DNA from: Ctena decussata | Lineage: Eukaryota; Mollusca; Bivalvia; Lucinida; Lucinidae | Length of the DNA: 64,000 nt | Reading direction: 5' to 3' | Assembly (NCBI GenBank): GCA_963989385.1 | Contig: OZ022505.1 | Coordinates: 60,267,737-60,331,736, forward strand | Part shown: positions 13,428 to 25,400 of the stretch, in pieces | How positions within the stretch are numbered: the stretch's first letter is position 1 | Layout: every line of letters starts with the position of its first letter | Program-made: the position numbers and the translations under genes | The notes under the pieces: generated by a model | The model's database searches: none | The model's input: the letters and a program-made list of their open reading frames with translations, nothing else | Told to the model about the DNA's origin: nothing

Positions 13428-13618
13428 GGTTACATCATTGGCAATCAGGATAATCAAGTGTCGATCTTATTTTCACGTGCATTTTATGCTCATCTCTTGT
13501 TTTGAATGTTATTAGCCCTGTCCGGGTAAAATATGTTTGACGCTATACACAAACAGTGGGTACCAGGATAAGTCCATGTAACTGCGTTGTCTGTCAGAGT
13601 AAGTGCAGTGCATCGTTT
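13428..13618 (+). repeat. Internal direct repeat, copy A2 (unit 4 example)
   Basis: Diverged second copy of 12724-12911, ending about 22 bp before the left inverted-repeat arm. Present at the same place in every unit. Confidence 0.8.
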
Positions 13619-13640
13619 ACGAGAGAGCCTGCACTGCCGC

Positions 13641-14285
13641 GAGAGTTTGAGATCAGTAAAAGTTATAATATCCTGCTGTTCTTACTACCGGGGCACACAT
13701 TGCGGGCCTAGCAGAGCAGTCATATCAGGATCTGCGCTGTTTGCGGTTCAGCCTCACCAAGCCTGTGGAAATTAAATGCTGAATCATCATTGAATCAACG
13801 CTGAATCAACATTGAATCAACGTTGATTCAATGTGATTCAATGGTGTGTGCCCAGTGTATAAACTATAGAAAAACATCTTTAATGAGCCTCCTTATTACT
13901 GAGTACAAATTTGCACCTCATATAATCAGCTATGTCTCAAGTTACATGTAAACCGTCAATATCAACGTCAGTTCAACGTCATAGTAACGTTTAATCAACG
14001 TCAATGCCACGCCGTTGTTTCAGCGTTCTGTGTCAGCTGAACCTGAGGCACAAATATGTAATCATTGAATGTGGTTAGAATATTTAGAGTTGTGTCGCGC
14101 GATAAAACACTTCAGGTGAGCATAAGCGAACTGTGCATATCAGCTTTCACATATGCGCAGTCTGCTCAGTAAGTGCAGGGAGAGTCAGGTTATCAAAACA
14201 CGCAACATCAGATCAATTTCAGTGCGTACTATATTTTTTCCGAATAGAATGCGCATTTACGCAGACTAGTCTAAGCAGTGCCGGA
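13641..14285 (+). repeat. Left arm of the unit's large inverted repeat (unit 4 example)
   Basis: Starts at 'gagagtttgagatcag' and ends at 'gcagtgccgga'. Read forward, it matches the reverse complement of 15400-15957 over almost its whole length: 'ggcctag.ggagcagtc', 'tatcaggatctgcgctgttt', 'ccgtcaatatcaacgt', 'tctgctcagtaagtgca' and 'gactagtctaa' occur in the same order. By eye about three quarters of bases match. It contains alternating TTGAATCAACGTTGATTCAA palindromes and 'AACGTCA' motifs between GGGCACACA / TGTGTGCCC ends, suggesting a nested MITE. Equivalent arms occur in all ten units (positions given in the unit entries). Confidence 0.88.
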
Positions 14286-15399
14286 TCTCTCCTTAAAGGT
14301 TCGGAACGAAAGTTTTTCATACCTATAAAACAGCTCATAATTTTGAAAGATTTGTTTTATGTACACACAGATAATTAGTAAGGTCATACATTCGGATAGA
14401 AGCTACATGATATTACAACACATCTATAATTAGAAACTGAAAGTACAAACGTTTTGAAGTATTAAGTGCGTATTTTAAAACATCATTTTATGAAGAAAAC
14501 AAAATCGCTTCTAAGCCTGAAAGAGCCGAAAGAGTCACTTAGTTTGTTACTCCCCTTTCAATTTTATTTAGAGCAAAAAAGGAAGGGACCCAGATTTGGA
14601 GAAACGAAAATTCCATAGCTTTCTATTCGTTAATACCCCTCACCTGCCTTGAAAGGCCATTTCACCCCCCCCCCTCCTCCCCCACACACTACCACACCCA
14701 TCAATTACGCACTTGTTTCTTGGCGTGCTACAGGGTGAAACTTTTATTGTGCCAATGTTTAAATCTTATTAAACAGTATTCCATAGGGAAGAATTCTCGT
14801 TATAGTGACGGGATTTTCCGATAATCTCCAAGAGGGCCGGAAAAAAGCGGTTACCTGTATGCGGTTCTCAGTTTAATAGGGAAATGTATAGAAGCTCATA
14901 AATAAGTTAAATTTTCTTATTTAATATATTTTCCGACATTAAATTATAACGTCTAGCACGAAAGAGCATTTCAAGCTCTTTAATCTGGTATAAAAATCAT
15001 AGAAATGTGTCAATGAGAAGTTTCTTCCATCAGAGCCCATGGTTTTCTTTCTATAAATCATAAGTTTCTTAACACAATTTATTCAAATTACGCGAATCTT
15101 CGTTTTTGGACCTAAATAACACATATAAATTAACATTTGCGAATCTATTATAACGTATGAGCTAGAAGCTGTTATTCCACTGATTACAATGATGTATTTT
15201 ATACATACATAGCTAATTGGGAAATTTCTTCCCTGAACGCCTAATTTTGCTTACTATTGATTCGAAGCTTGGTCGAAATTTTTCTAAGTTCTCTCTATTA
15301 ACCATTAAAACACTGGAAAGGGAAGCAATCCCATTTATGGCCAAGGGCTAAAATTTACAGGTAGTACAGAGTTATCGATTTTACACCGTAACGAGTTTT
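14286..15399. other. Loop between the inverted-repeat arms (unit 4 example)
   Basis: A/T-rich spacer of about 1.1 kb with no gene that I can support. It holds the variable C-run (14663-14697), the short inverted repeat 'aagagcatttcaagctctt' near 14960, and otherwise no recognisable feature. Confidence 0.6.
14663..14697. repeat. Length-variable C-run and CA-rich tract (unit 4 example)
   Basis: A C homopolymer followed by 'tcctcccc' and a short CA-rich tract. Its length and composition differ between units (compare 2152-2215, 4655-4697, 9664-9717 and 39645-39682), making it the most variable site of the repeat. Confidence 0.85.
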
Positions 15400-15957
15400 C
15401 TGCCAGATGTTAGACTAGTCAGAAAAAGTGTATTACGTACTGGAATTAGTAAGATGTTGCGTGTTTGACTTTCCATGCACTTACTGAGCAGACTGTGCAT
15501 ATGCTCATCTGAAGACTTTCTTCGCGTGGCGCAACACTAAATATTCCAGCCACATTCAATGATAACAGATTTATTCCTCATGCTCAGCTGACACACAACG
15601 CTGACACAACGTCGTGTCATTAACGTTGGTTAAACGTCACTGTGCCGTTGAATTAACGTTGATATTGACGGTTACTTTTTACTTCAGACAAAAGCTGATC
15701 ATATGAGGCGCGAATTAGTACTCCGAAATAAAGAGGCTTATCGAAGATGTTTTGCCATAGTTTAATCGATGATCACAAAACATCGAATCACATCGAATCA
15801 ACGTTGATTCGATGATGATTCAACTTTTTTTGTCTGCTGGCATGATGAGACTGAAATGTAAACAGCGCAGATCCTGATACGACTGCTCCACTAGGCCTGC
15901 AATGTGTGTCCCAGTAGTAAGAACTGCAGGATAGGCTATTACTGATCGCAAACTCTC
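15400..15957 (-). repeat. Right arm of the unit's large inverted repeat (unit 4 example)
   Basis: Reverse-complement partner of 13641-14285, somewhat shorter because the left arm carries extra bases. It ends at 'aactctc', 40 bp before the 5S gene, so the 5S promoter region abuts the foot of the potential hairpin. Equivalent arms are present in units 2-9 and absent from units 1 and 10. Confidence 0.88.
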
Positions 15958-15997
15958 AAAAGTACACTTTGTAAATGTTGAAAATCGGTACTTTGTT

Positions 15998-16117
15998 GTC
16001 TACGGCCATAATACATTGAAAACATCGGTTCTCGTCCGATCACGGAAATTAAGCAACGTCGGGCCCGGTTAGTACTTGGATGGGTGACCGCCTGGGAATA
16101 CCGGGTGCTGCAGACTT
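15998..16117 (+). rRNA. 5S ribosomal RNA, copy 3 (variant)
   Basis: Full-length 120-nt copy, used as the reference for numbering. It has G8, A51 and C114. The 3' end plus the next bases read GCAGAC-TTTT-GTCTGC, a perfect 6-bp stem with a four-T loop. Confidence 0.9.
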
Positions 16118-16944
16118 TTGTCTGCTTTTCTTTATTTTCTATTTTTATTTCTTTTTTCTTTGATAGTTTTCTTCCCCCAATTTCACGATCACTATATATG
16201 TATCTCAAAGCTGTGCGAAGGAATATCCTTTTCCCTCAACGTTATAGACCGTTTACCGTCTGCTGTGCACTGTCCACTCACCCTTCGCTTTGGAGCATGC
16301 TGAAAAGTAGTGCATGTTGTTCGCGGTTTTCTGTATACTATTTACTGCCCAGTGAAGTGTCTACTGTCTGTCTACTGCGTCCTGGATACTGTTTTGCTGC
16401 GGTCTGTCTGCTACAACATGGATGTGGTGCAAGCACAGGGGCATGGGTACAAGGTCGCAGCATGTGCGCCTGTTTCAACGCATCTGGACTCTAAAATGAT
16501 GTACCTTCAACCAAAGTGGAGTCGCACAAACAGATGAAACCAACATAAGCATCATAGTAACCTGCACTTTATGGGAGATGAACCCTGGTGGCCCGTAAGA
16601 CTAATAAAGGATTGCAAAAATTCCTATGTAGCACATACCTATATTTGGGCAGCAAAACCCACACGCAGGCACATCTAATTTTCTGTACATTTAAGTTCTG
16701 CAATAGTTAAAACAAATAAAAAAATAACAAGTAAATTAAAAAGGCAGTTCTGACATTTTTCTTGTCAATTTTAGTTTTGTATGATAGAAATGCAGAATTT
16801 ATCAATTTTGGCATTATGCACAAATTCTGGCATTATTTCTTTTCCCTAGAGAATTGCTTCTTTCGTCTGAAGATCGATGTTAATGAAACGTGGACCTAGA
16901 ATAAATTAGTTATGACTGTGGGCAGACTTCCAATATCATTATTT
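16118..16944. other. 5S downstream spacer (unit 4 example)
   Basis: T-rich tract directly after the 5S gene, then a 'TACTGT/CTGTCTACTG' low-complexity stretch (about 16335-16412) and A/T-rich spacer. No gene supported. A reading frame through this spacer is discussed under rejected items. Confidence 0.6.
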
Positions 16945-17189
16945 TGAACCACGACGCGAGAAAACCAACAAAGTGGTTGTGTGCCCAGCGCAGACTCAGA
17001 TAAGCCCGGGCATCCACCCAGTCTGATCAGAGTCTTTGCTGTCCACATGAAGGTAGCGCGCCACGTTAGATCCTTAGCTACCGTTAAAGCGCTTAGAAAA
17101 GACTGTGATCATACTAGGCGGATGCCCAGGCTGATCTGAGTCTGCGATGGGCGCACTTCCACTTTGCTGCTTTCTCTTGTCGCGGCTCA
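16945..17189. mobile_element. ~245 bp TIR element (unit 4 example)
   Basis: Bounded by about 30-bp imperfect terminal inverted repeats: TGAACCACGACGCGAGAAA at the left, and the reverse complement of the right end begins TGAGCCGCGACAAGAGAAA. The interior is itself partly palindromic ('cagtctgatcagagtcttt' against 'gactgtgatcatac', and 'aagcccgggcatcc' against 'ggatgcccaggct'). No coding capacity, so it is MITE-like. Same element at 6943-7187, 11951-12195 and in each complete unit. Relatives lie outside the array at 55960-56318. Confidence 0.75.
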
Positions 17190-17268
17190 TTTTTTTCTGA
17201 TTCAGATAAACGGATACCTAATTGGAAGCTCAAGGAGACGGATCAGATCTTCACATTGATACATACTA

Positions 17269-17363
17269 CCCAGCAGGCACACAACGTTATAATGACGTCG
17301 CATTGACGTCGACGCAAACATTACATTTCATCGACGTCATTCTGACGTCATGTGCCCGCTGGG
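17269..17363. mobile_element. GACGTC-rich MITE, first twin (unit 4 example)
   Basis: 95-bp element with terminal inverted repeats CCCAGCAGGCACA / TGTGCCCGCTGGG, the interior dominated by GACGTC palindromes including TGACGTCA. No coding capacity. The same twin lies at 7267-7361 and begins at 12275, 22267, 27263, 32259, 37255 and 42253. Confidence 0.8.
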
Positions 17364-17375
17364 AAAAACTTACTG

Positions 17376-17472
17376 CCCAGCAGGCACATGACGTCGTATT
17401 GACGTCTATGCGGCATGGTTGCGTCGCATCGACCCCATTTTGACATCATTACGACGTCATGTGCCTGCCGGG
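17376..17472. mobile_element. GACGTC-rich MITE, second twin (unit 4 example)
   Basis: 97-bp relative of the first twin with ends CCCAGCAGGCACATGACGTC / GACGTCATGTGCCTGCCGGG, only 12 bp further on (13 bp in unit 2). The near-tandem pair recurs in every complete unit. In unit 1 only the right end of this twin survived the deletion. Confidence 0.8.
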
Positions 17473-20400
17473 TGTCTTGCAATGCTGTTCAAACAATTTC
17501 CATCGTTTTTATTTACTCTCTCTATTGGGACACCTTTAAATTACCAGATTATTCTAAAATTTAAACAAATGCTAAAAGTAGCTGACAGTGTGTCAAAAAT
17601 ACTGATAGGATATGACGCATTGCACATCTTGATGTGATTCTAAAGTGATTTCTCAGATACATCTATCCCAAAATTTCGGATCACTGCGGTTATTTTTATT
17701 TATTTTTTGTTAATCTTGCAGCTCTTGGATTGCATCATTGATAATCAAGGGTCGGTTATATTTGCACGTGCATTTTATGCTCATCTCTTTAAACGATATG
17801 AGCCTTGTCCGGGCAAAATATGTTTGACACTATACGCAAACAGTGGGTACCAAGATAAGTCTATGCAACTGCGTAGTCTGTCAGAGTTAGTGCAGTTCAC
17901 CGTTTGATTTCCAGAAGGCATACTTATTGTGCCTAACCTGTTCTGATTGTGCTAGTGCACAGACTAGTCTGGACATAGGCGTTTTGCATACACCACAAGG
18001 CTGACTTTATCACGACACGACTCAAATGGCCTGCGCAAGGAAAAAATGTGCTTCAACCCATAATATTTTCAGCGAAATATGTATGTATACGCAACCAGGA
18101 GGTACCAAGATATGTCTACGCTCATGTGTAGTCTACCGTGCTCTGATTGCGCATGCGTCTAGTCAAGACACGCGCGTTTTGCTTATGAAATAAGACTGGT
18201 TTTATCATGACACGAGGTATGCGCAAGGGAAAATGTATTTCACCCCATTTTGGGAAAAGCGAATGCAGTCCCGTTAGTGTCTTTTCTTTAAGCGCTCTTT
18301 ACGACGCCACAGTGTATGATGCTCAAGATTGCTTATACATGTTGTGAACGCATACATGTTACCACAGACTGGACTGATTCTTCTCGTCGCATGTGGCAAT
18401 TTTCCGAGGGTGCGGCTCTTGGGTTACATCATTGGCAATCAGGATAATCAAGTGTCGATCTTATTTTCACGTGCATTTTATGCTCATCTCTTGTTTTGAA
18501 TGTTATTAGCCCTGTCCGGGTAAAATATGTTTGACGCTATACACAAACAGTGGGCACCAGGATAAGTCCATGTAACTGCGTTGTCTGTCAGAGTAAGTGC
18601 AGTGCATCGTTTACGAGAGAGCCTGCACTGCCGCGAGAGTTTGAGATCAGTAAAAGTTATAATATCCTGCTGTTCTTACTACCGGGGCACACATTGCGGG
18701 CCTAGCAGAGCAGTCATATCAGGATCTGCGCTGTTTGCGGTTCAGCCTCACCAAGCCTGCGGAAATTAAATGCTGAATCATCATTGAATCAACGCTGAAT
18801 CAACATTGAATCAACGTTGATTCAATGTGATTCAATGGTGTGTGCCCAGTGTATAAACTATAGAAAAACATCTTTAATGAGCCTCCTTATTACTGAGTAC
18901 AAATTTGCACCTCATATAATCAGCTATGTCTCAAGTTACATGTAAACCGTCAATATCAACGTCAGTTCAACGTCATAGTAACGTTTAATCAACGTCAATG
19001 CCACGCCGTTGTTTCAGCGTTCTGTGTCAGCTGAACCTGAGGCACAAATCTGTAATCATTGAATGTGGTTAGAATATTTAGAGTTGTGTCGCGCGAAAAA
19101 ACACTTCAGGTGAGCATAAGCGAACTGTGCATATCAGCTTTCACATATGCGCAGTCTGCTCAGTAAGTGCAGGGAGAGTCAGGTTATCAAAACACGCAAC
19201 ATCATATCAATTTCAGTGCGTACTATATTTTTTCCGAATAGAATGCGCATTTACGCAGACTAGTCTAAGCAGTGCCGGATCTCTCTTTAAAGGTTCGGAA
19301 CGAAAGTTTTTCATACCTATAAAACAGCTCATAATTTTAAAAGATTTGTTTTATGTACACACAGATAATTAGTAAGGTCATACATTCGGATAGAAGCTAC
19401 ATGATATTACAACGCATCTATAATTAGAAACTGAAAGTACAAACGTTTTGAAGGATTAAGTGCGTATTTTAAAACATCATTTTATGAAGAAAACAAAATC
19501 GCTTCTAAGCCTGAAAAAGCCGAAAGATTCACTTAGTTTGTTACTCCCCTTTCAATTTTATTTAAAGCAAAAAAGGAAGGGACCCAGATTTGGAGAAACG
19601 AAAATTCCATAGCTTTCTATTCGTTAATACCCCTCACCTGCCTTGAAAGGCCATTTCACCCCCCCCCCCCCCTCCTCCCCCCACACACTACCACACCCAT
19701 CAATTACGCACTTGTTTCTTGGCGTGCTACAGGGTGAAACTTTTATTGTGCCAATGTTTAAATCTTATTAAACAGTATTCCATAGGGAAGAATTCTCGTT
19801 ATAGTGACGGGATTTTCCGATAATCTCCAAGAGGGCCGGAAAAAAGCGGTTACCTGTATGCGGTTCTCAGTTTAATAGGGAAATGTATAGAAGCTAATGA
19901 ATAAGTTAAATTTTCTTATTTAATATATTTTCCGACATTAAATTATAACGTCTAGCACGAAAGAGCATTTCAAGCTCTTTAATCTGGTATAAAAATCATA
20001 GAAATGTGTCAATGAGAAGTTTCTTCCATCAGAGCCCATAGTTTTCTTTCTATAAACCATAAGTTTCTTAACACAATTTATTCAAATTACGCGAATCTTC
20101 GTTTTTGGACCTAAATAACACATATAAATTAACATTTGCGAATCTATTATAACGTATGAGCTAGAAGCTGTTATTCCACTGATTACAATGATGTATTTTA
20201 TACATACATAGCTAATTGGGAAATTTCTTCCCTGAACGCCTAATTTTGCTTACTATTGATTCGAAGCTTGGTCGAAATTTTTCTAAGTTCTCTCTATTAA
20301 CCATTAAAACACTGGAAAGGGAAGCAATCCCATTTATGGCCAAGGGCTAAAATTTACAGGTAGTACAGAGTTATCGATTTTACACCGTAACGAGTTTTCT

Positions 20401-22470
20401 GCCAGATGTTAGACTAGTCAGAAAAAGTGTATTACGTACTGGAATTAGTAAGATGTTGCGTGTTTGGCTTTCCATGCACTTACTGAGCAGACTGTGCATA
20501 TGCTCATCTGAAGAATTTCTTCGCGTGGCGCAACACTAAATATTCCAGCCACATTCAATGATAACAGATTTATTCCTCATGCTCAGCTGACACACAACGC
20601 TGACACAACGTCGTGTCATTAACGTTGGTTAAACGTCACTGTGCCGTTGAATTAACGTTGATATTGACGGTTACTTTTTACTTCAGACAAAAGCTGATCA
20701 TATGAGGCGCGAATTAGTACTCCGAAATAAAGAGGCTTATCGAAGATGTTTTGCCATAGTTTAATCGATGATCACAAAACATCGAATCACATCGAATCAA
20801 CGTTGATTCGATGATGATTCAACTTTTTTTGTCTGCTGGCATGATGAGACTGAAATGTAAACAGCGCAGATCCTGATACGACTGCTCCACTAGGCCTGCA
20901 ATGTGTGTCCCAGTAGTAAGAACTGCAGGATAGGCTATTACTGATCGCAAACTCTCAAAAGTACACTTTGTAAATGTTGAAAATCGGTACTTTGTTGTCT
21001 ACGGCCATAATACATTGAAAACATCGGTTCTCGTCCGATCACGGAAATTAAGCAACGTCGGGCCCGGTTAGTACTTGGATGGGTGACCGCCTGGGAATAC
21101 CGGGTGCTGCAGACTTTTGTCTGCTTTTCTTTTTTTTCTATTTTTATTTCTTTTTTCTTGGATAGTTTTCTTCCCCCAATTTCACGATCACTTTATATGT
21201 ATCTCAAAGCTGTGCGAAGGAAAATACTTTTCCCTCAACGTTATAGACCGTTTACCGTCTGCTGTGCACTGTCCACTCACCCTTCGCTTTGGAGCATGCT
21301 GAAAAGTAGTGCATGTTGTTCGCGGTTTTTTGTATACTATTTACTGTCCAGTGAAGTGTCTACTGTCTGTCTACTGCGTCCTGGATACTGTTTACTGCGG
21401 TCTGTCTGCTACAACATGGATGTGGTGCAAGCACAGGGGCATGGGTACAAGGTCGCAGCATGTGCGCCTGTTTCAACGCATCTGGACTCTAAAATGATGT
21501 ACCTTCAACCAAAGTGGAGTCGCACAAACAGATGAAACCAACATAAGCATCATAGTAACCTGCACTTTATGGGAGATGAACCCTGGTGGCCCGTAAGACT
21601 AATAAAGGATTGCAAAAATTCCTATGTAGCACATACCTATATTTGGGCAGCAAAACCCACACGCAGGCACATCTAATTTTCTGTACATTTAAGTTCTGCA
21701 ATAGTTAAAACAAATAAAAAAATAACAAGTAAATTAAAAAGGCAGTTCTGACATTTTTCTTGTCAATTTTAGTTTTGTATGATAGAAATGCAGAATTTAT
21801 CAATTTTGGCATTATGCACAAATTCTGGCATTATTTCTTTTCCCTAGAGAATTGCTTCTTTCGTCTGAAGATCGATGTTAATGAAACGTGGACCTAGAAT
21901 AAATTAGTTATGACTGTGGGCAGACTTCCAATATCATTATTTTGAACCACGACGCGAGAAAACCAACAAAGTGGTTGTGTGCCCAGCGCAGACTCAGATA
22001 AGCCCGGGCATCCACCCAGTCTGATCAGAGTCTTTGCTGTCCACATGAAGGTAGCGCGCCACGTTAGATCCTTAGCTACCGTTAAAGCGCTTAGAAAAGA
22101 CTGTGATCATACTAGGCGGATGCCCAGGCTGATCTGAGTCTGCGATGGGCGCACTTCCACTTTGCTGCTTTCTCTTGTCGCGGCTCATTTTTTTCTGATT
22201 CAGATAAACGGATACCTAATTGGAAGCTCAAGGAGACGGATCAGATCTTCACATTGATACATACTACCCAGCAGGCACACAACGTTATAATGACGTCGCA
22301 TTGACGTCGACGCAAACATTACATTTCATCGACGTCATTCTGACGTCATGTGCCCGCTGGGAAAAACTTACTGCCCAGCAGGCACATGACGCCGTATTGA
22401 CGTCTATGCGGCATGGTGGCGTCGCATCGACCCCATTTTGACATCATTACGACGTCATGTGCCTGCCGGG
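17473..22470. repeat. Unit 5: complete 5S macrosatellite unit
   Basis: Contents: left arm 18635-19279, right arm 20399-20956, 5S gene 20997-21116, MITE twins 22267-22470. It differs from unit 4 only by scattered base changes. Confidence 0.95.
20997..21116 (+). rRNA. 5S ribosomal RNA, copy 4 (variant)
   Basis: Full-length 120-nt copy, identical by eye to copy 3 across the gene. TTTT terminator and 3' hairpin are retained. Confidence 0.9.
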
Positions 22471-25400
22471 TGTCTTGCAATGCTGTTCAAACAATTTCCA
22501 TCGTTTTTATTTACTCTCTCTATTGGGACACCTTTAAATTACCAGATTATTCTAAAATTTAAACAAATGCTAAAAGTAGCTGACAGTGTGTCAAAAATAC
22601 TGATAGGATATGACGCATTGCACATCTTGATCTGATTCTAAAGTGATTTCTCACATACATCTATCCCAAAATTTCGGATCACTGCGGTTTTTTTTATTTA
22701 TTTTTTGTTAATCTTGCAGCTCTTGGATTACATCATTGATAATCAAGGGTCGGTTATATTTGCACGTGCATTTTATGCTCATCTCTTTAAACGATATGAG
22801 CCTTGTCCGGGCAAAATATGTTTGACACTATACGCAAACAGTGGGTACCAAGATAAGTCTATGCAACTGCGTAGTCTGTCAGAGTTAGTGCAGTTCACCG
22901 TTTGATTTCCAGAAGGCATACTTATTGTGCCTAACCTGTTCTGATTGTGCTAGTGCACAGACTAGTCTGGACATAGGCGTTTTGCATACACCACAAGGCT
23001 GACTTTATCACGACACGACTCAAATGGCCTGCGCAAGGAAAAAATGTGCTTCAACCCATAATATTTTCAGCGAAATATGTATGTATACGCAACCAGGAGG
23101 TACCAAGATATGTCTACGCTCATGTGTAGTCTACCGTGCTCTGATTGCGCATGCGTCTAGTCAAGACACGCGCGTTTTGCTTATGAAATTAGACTGGTTT
23201 TATCATGACACGAGGTATGCGCAAGGGAAAATGTATTTCACCCCATTTTGGGAAAAGCGAATGCAGTCCCATTAGTGTCTTTTCTTTAAGCGCTCTTTAC
23301 GACGCCACAGTGTATGATGCTCAAGATTGCTTATACATGTTGTGAACGCATACATGCTACCACAGACTGGACTGATTCTTCTCGTCGCATGTGGCAATTT
23401 TCCGAGGGTGCGGCTCTTGGGTTACATCATTGGCAATCAGGATAATCAAGTGTCGATCTTATTTTCACGTGCATTTTATGCTCATCTCTTGTTTTGAATG
23501 TTATTAGCCCTGTCCGGGTAAAATATGTTTGACGCTATACACAAACAGTGGGTACCAGGATAAGTCCATGTAACTGCGTTGCCTGTCAGAGTAAGTGCAG
23601 TGCATCGTTTACGAGAGAGCCTGCACTGCCGCGAGAGTTTGAGATCAGTAAAAGTTATAATATCCTGCTGTTCTTACTACCGGGGCACACATTGCGGGCC
23701 TAGCAGAGCAGTCATATCAGGATCTGCGCTGTTTGCGGTTCAGCCTCACCAAGCCTGCGGAAATTAAATGCTGAATCATCATTGAATCAACGCTGAATCA
23801 ACATTGAATCAACGTTGATTCAATGTGATTCAATGGTGTGTGCCCAGTGTATAAACTATAGAAAAACATCTTTAATGAGCCTCCTTATTACTGAGTACAA
23901 ATTTGCACCTCATATAATCAGCTATGTCTCAAGTTACATGTAAACCGTCAATATCAACGTCAGTTCAACGTCATAGTAACGTTTAATCAACGTCAATGCC
24001 ACGCCGTTGTTTCAGCGTTCTGTGTCAGCTGAACCTGAGGCACAAATCTGTAATCATTGAATGTGGTTAGAATATTTAGAGTTGTGTCGCGCGAAAAAAC
24101 ACTTCAGGTGAGCATAAGCGAACTGTGCATATCAGCTTTCACATATGCGCAGTCTGCTCAGTAAGTGCAGGGAGAGTCAGGTTATCAAAACACGCAACAT
24201 CATATCAATTTCAGTGCGTACTATATTTTTTCCGAATAGAATGCGCATTTACGCAGACTAGTCTAAGCAGTGCCGGATCTCTCCTTAAAGGTTCGGAACG
24301 AAAGTTTTTCATACCTATAAAACAGCTCATAATTTTAAAAGATTTGTTTTATGTACACACAGATAATTAGCAAGGTCATACATTGGGATAGAAGCTACAT
24401 GATATTACAACGCATCTATAATTAGAAACTGAAAGTACAAACGTTTTGAAGGATTAAGTGCGTATTTTAAAACATCATTTTATGAAGAAAACAAAATCGC
24501 TTCTAAGCTTGAAAAAGCCGAAAGATTCACTTAGTTTGTTACTCCCCTTTCAATTTTATTTAGAACAAAAAAGGAAGGGACCCAGATTTGGAGAAACGAA
24601 AATTCCATAGCTTTCTATTCGTTAATACCCCTCACCTGCCTTGAAAGGCCATTTCACCCCCCCCCCCTCCTCCCCCCACACACTACCACACCCATCAATT
24701 ACGCACTTGTTTCTTGGCGTGCTACAGGGTGAAACTTTTATTGTGCCAATGTTTAAATCTTATTACACAGTATTCCATAGGGAAGAATTCTCGTTATAGT
24801 GACGGGATTTTCCGATAATCTCCAAGAGGGCCGGAAAAAAGCGGTTACCTGTATGCGGTTCCCAGTTTAATAGGGAAATGTATAGAAGCTCATAAATAAG
24901 TTAAATTTTCTTATTTAATATATTTTCCGACATTAAATTATAACGTCTAGCACGAAAGAGCATTTCAAGCTCTTTAATCTGGTATAAAAAATCATAGAAA
25001 TGTGTCAATGAGAAGTTTCTTCCATCAGAACCCATAGCTTTCTTTCTATAAACCATAAGTTTCTTAACACAATTTATTCAAATTACGCGAATCTTCGTTT
25101 TTGGACCTAAATAACACATATAAATTAACATTTGCGAATCTATTATAACGTATGAGCTAGAAGCTGTTATTCCACTGATTACAATGATGTATTTTATACA
25201 TACATAGCTAATTGGGAAATTTCTTCCCTGAACGCCTAATTTTGCTTACTATTGATTCGAAGCTTGGTCGAAATTTTTCTAAGTTCTCTCTATTAACCAT
25301 TAAAACACTGGAAAGGGAAGCAATCCCATTTATGGCCAAGGGCTAAAATTTACAGGTAGTACAGAGTTATCGATTTTACACCGTAACGAGTTTTCTGCCA

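Larger units (their letters stand above)
12479..17472. repeat. Unit 4: complete unit, used as reference
   Basis: Contents: internal direct repeats 12724-12911 and 13428-13618, left arm 13641-14285, loop 14286-15399, right arm 15400-15957, 5S gene 15998-16117, 245 bp element 16945-17189, MITE twins 17269-17363 and 17376-17472. It is close to the consensus of the array, so its parts are annotated separately as the example for all units. It has one extra base in the tract after the 5S gene (near 16393). Confidence 0.95.

Noticed and set aside
21083..21535. 150-codon + strand reading frame repeated in most units
   Set aside because: It starts inside the 5S gene, runs through a T-rich spacer, shows amino-acid changes between units, and is shortened in unit 3 and frameshifted in unit 4. 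Array homogenisation explains its repetition.
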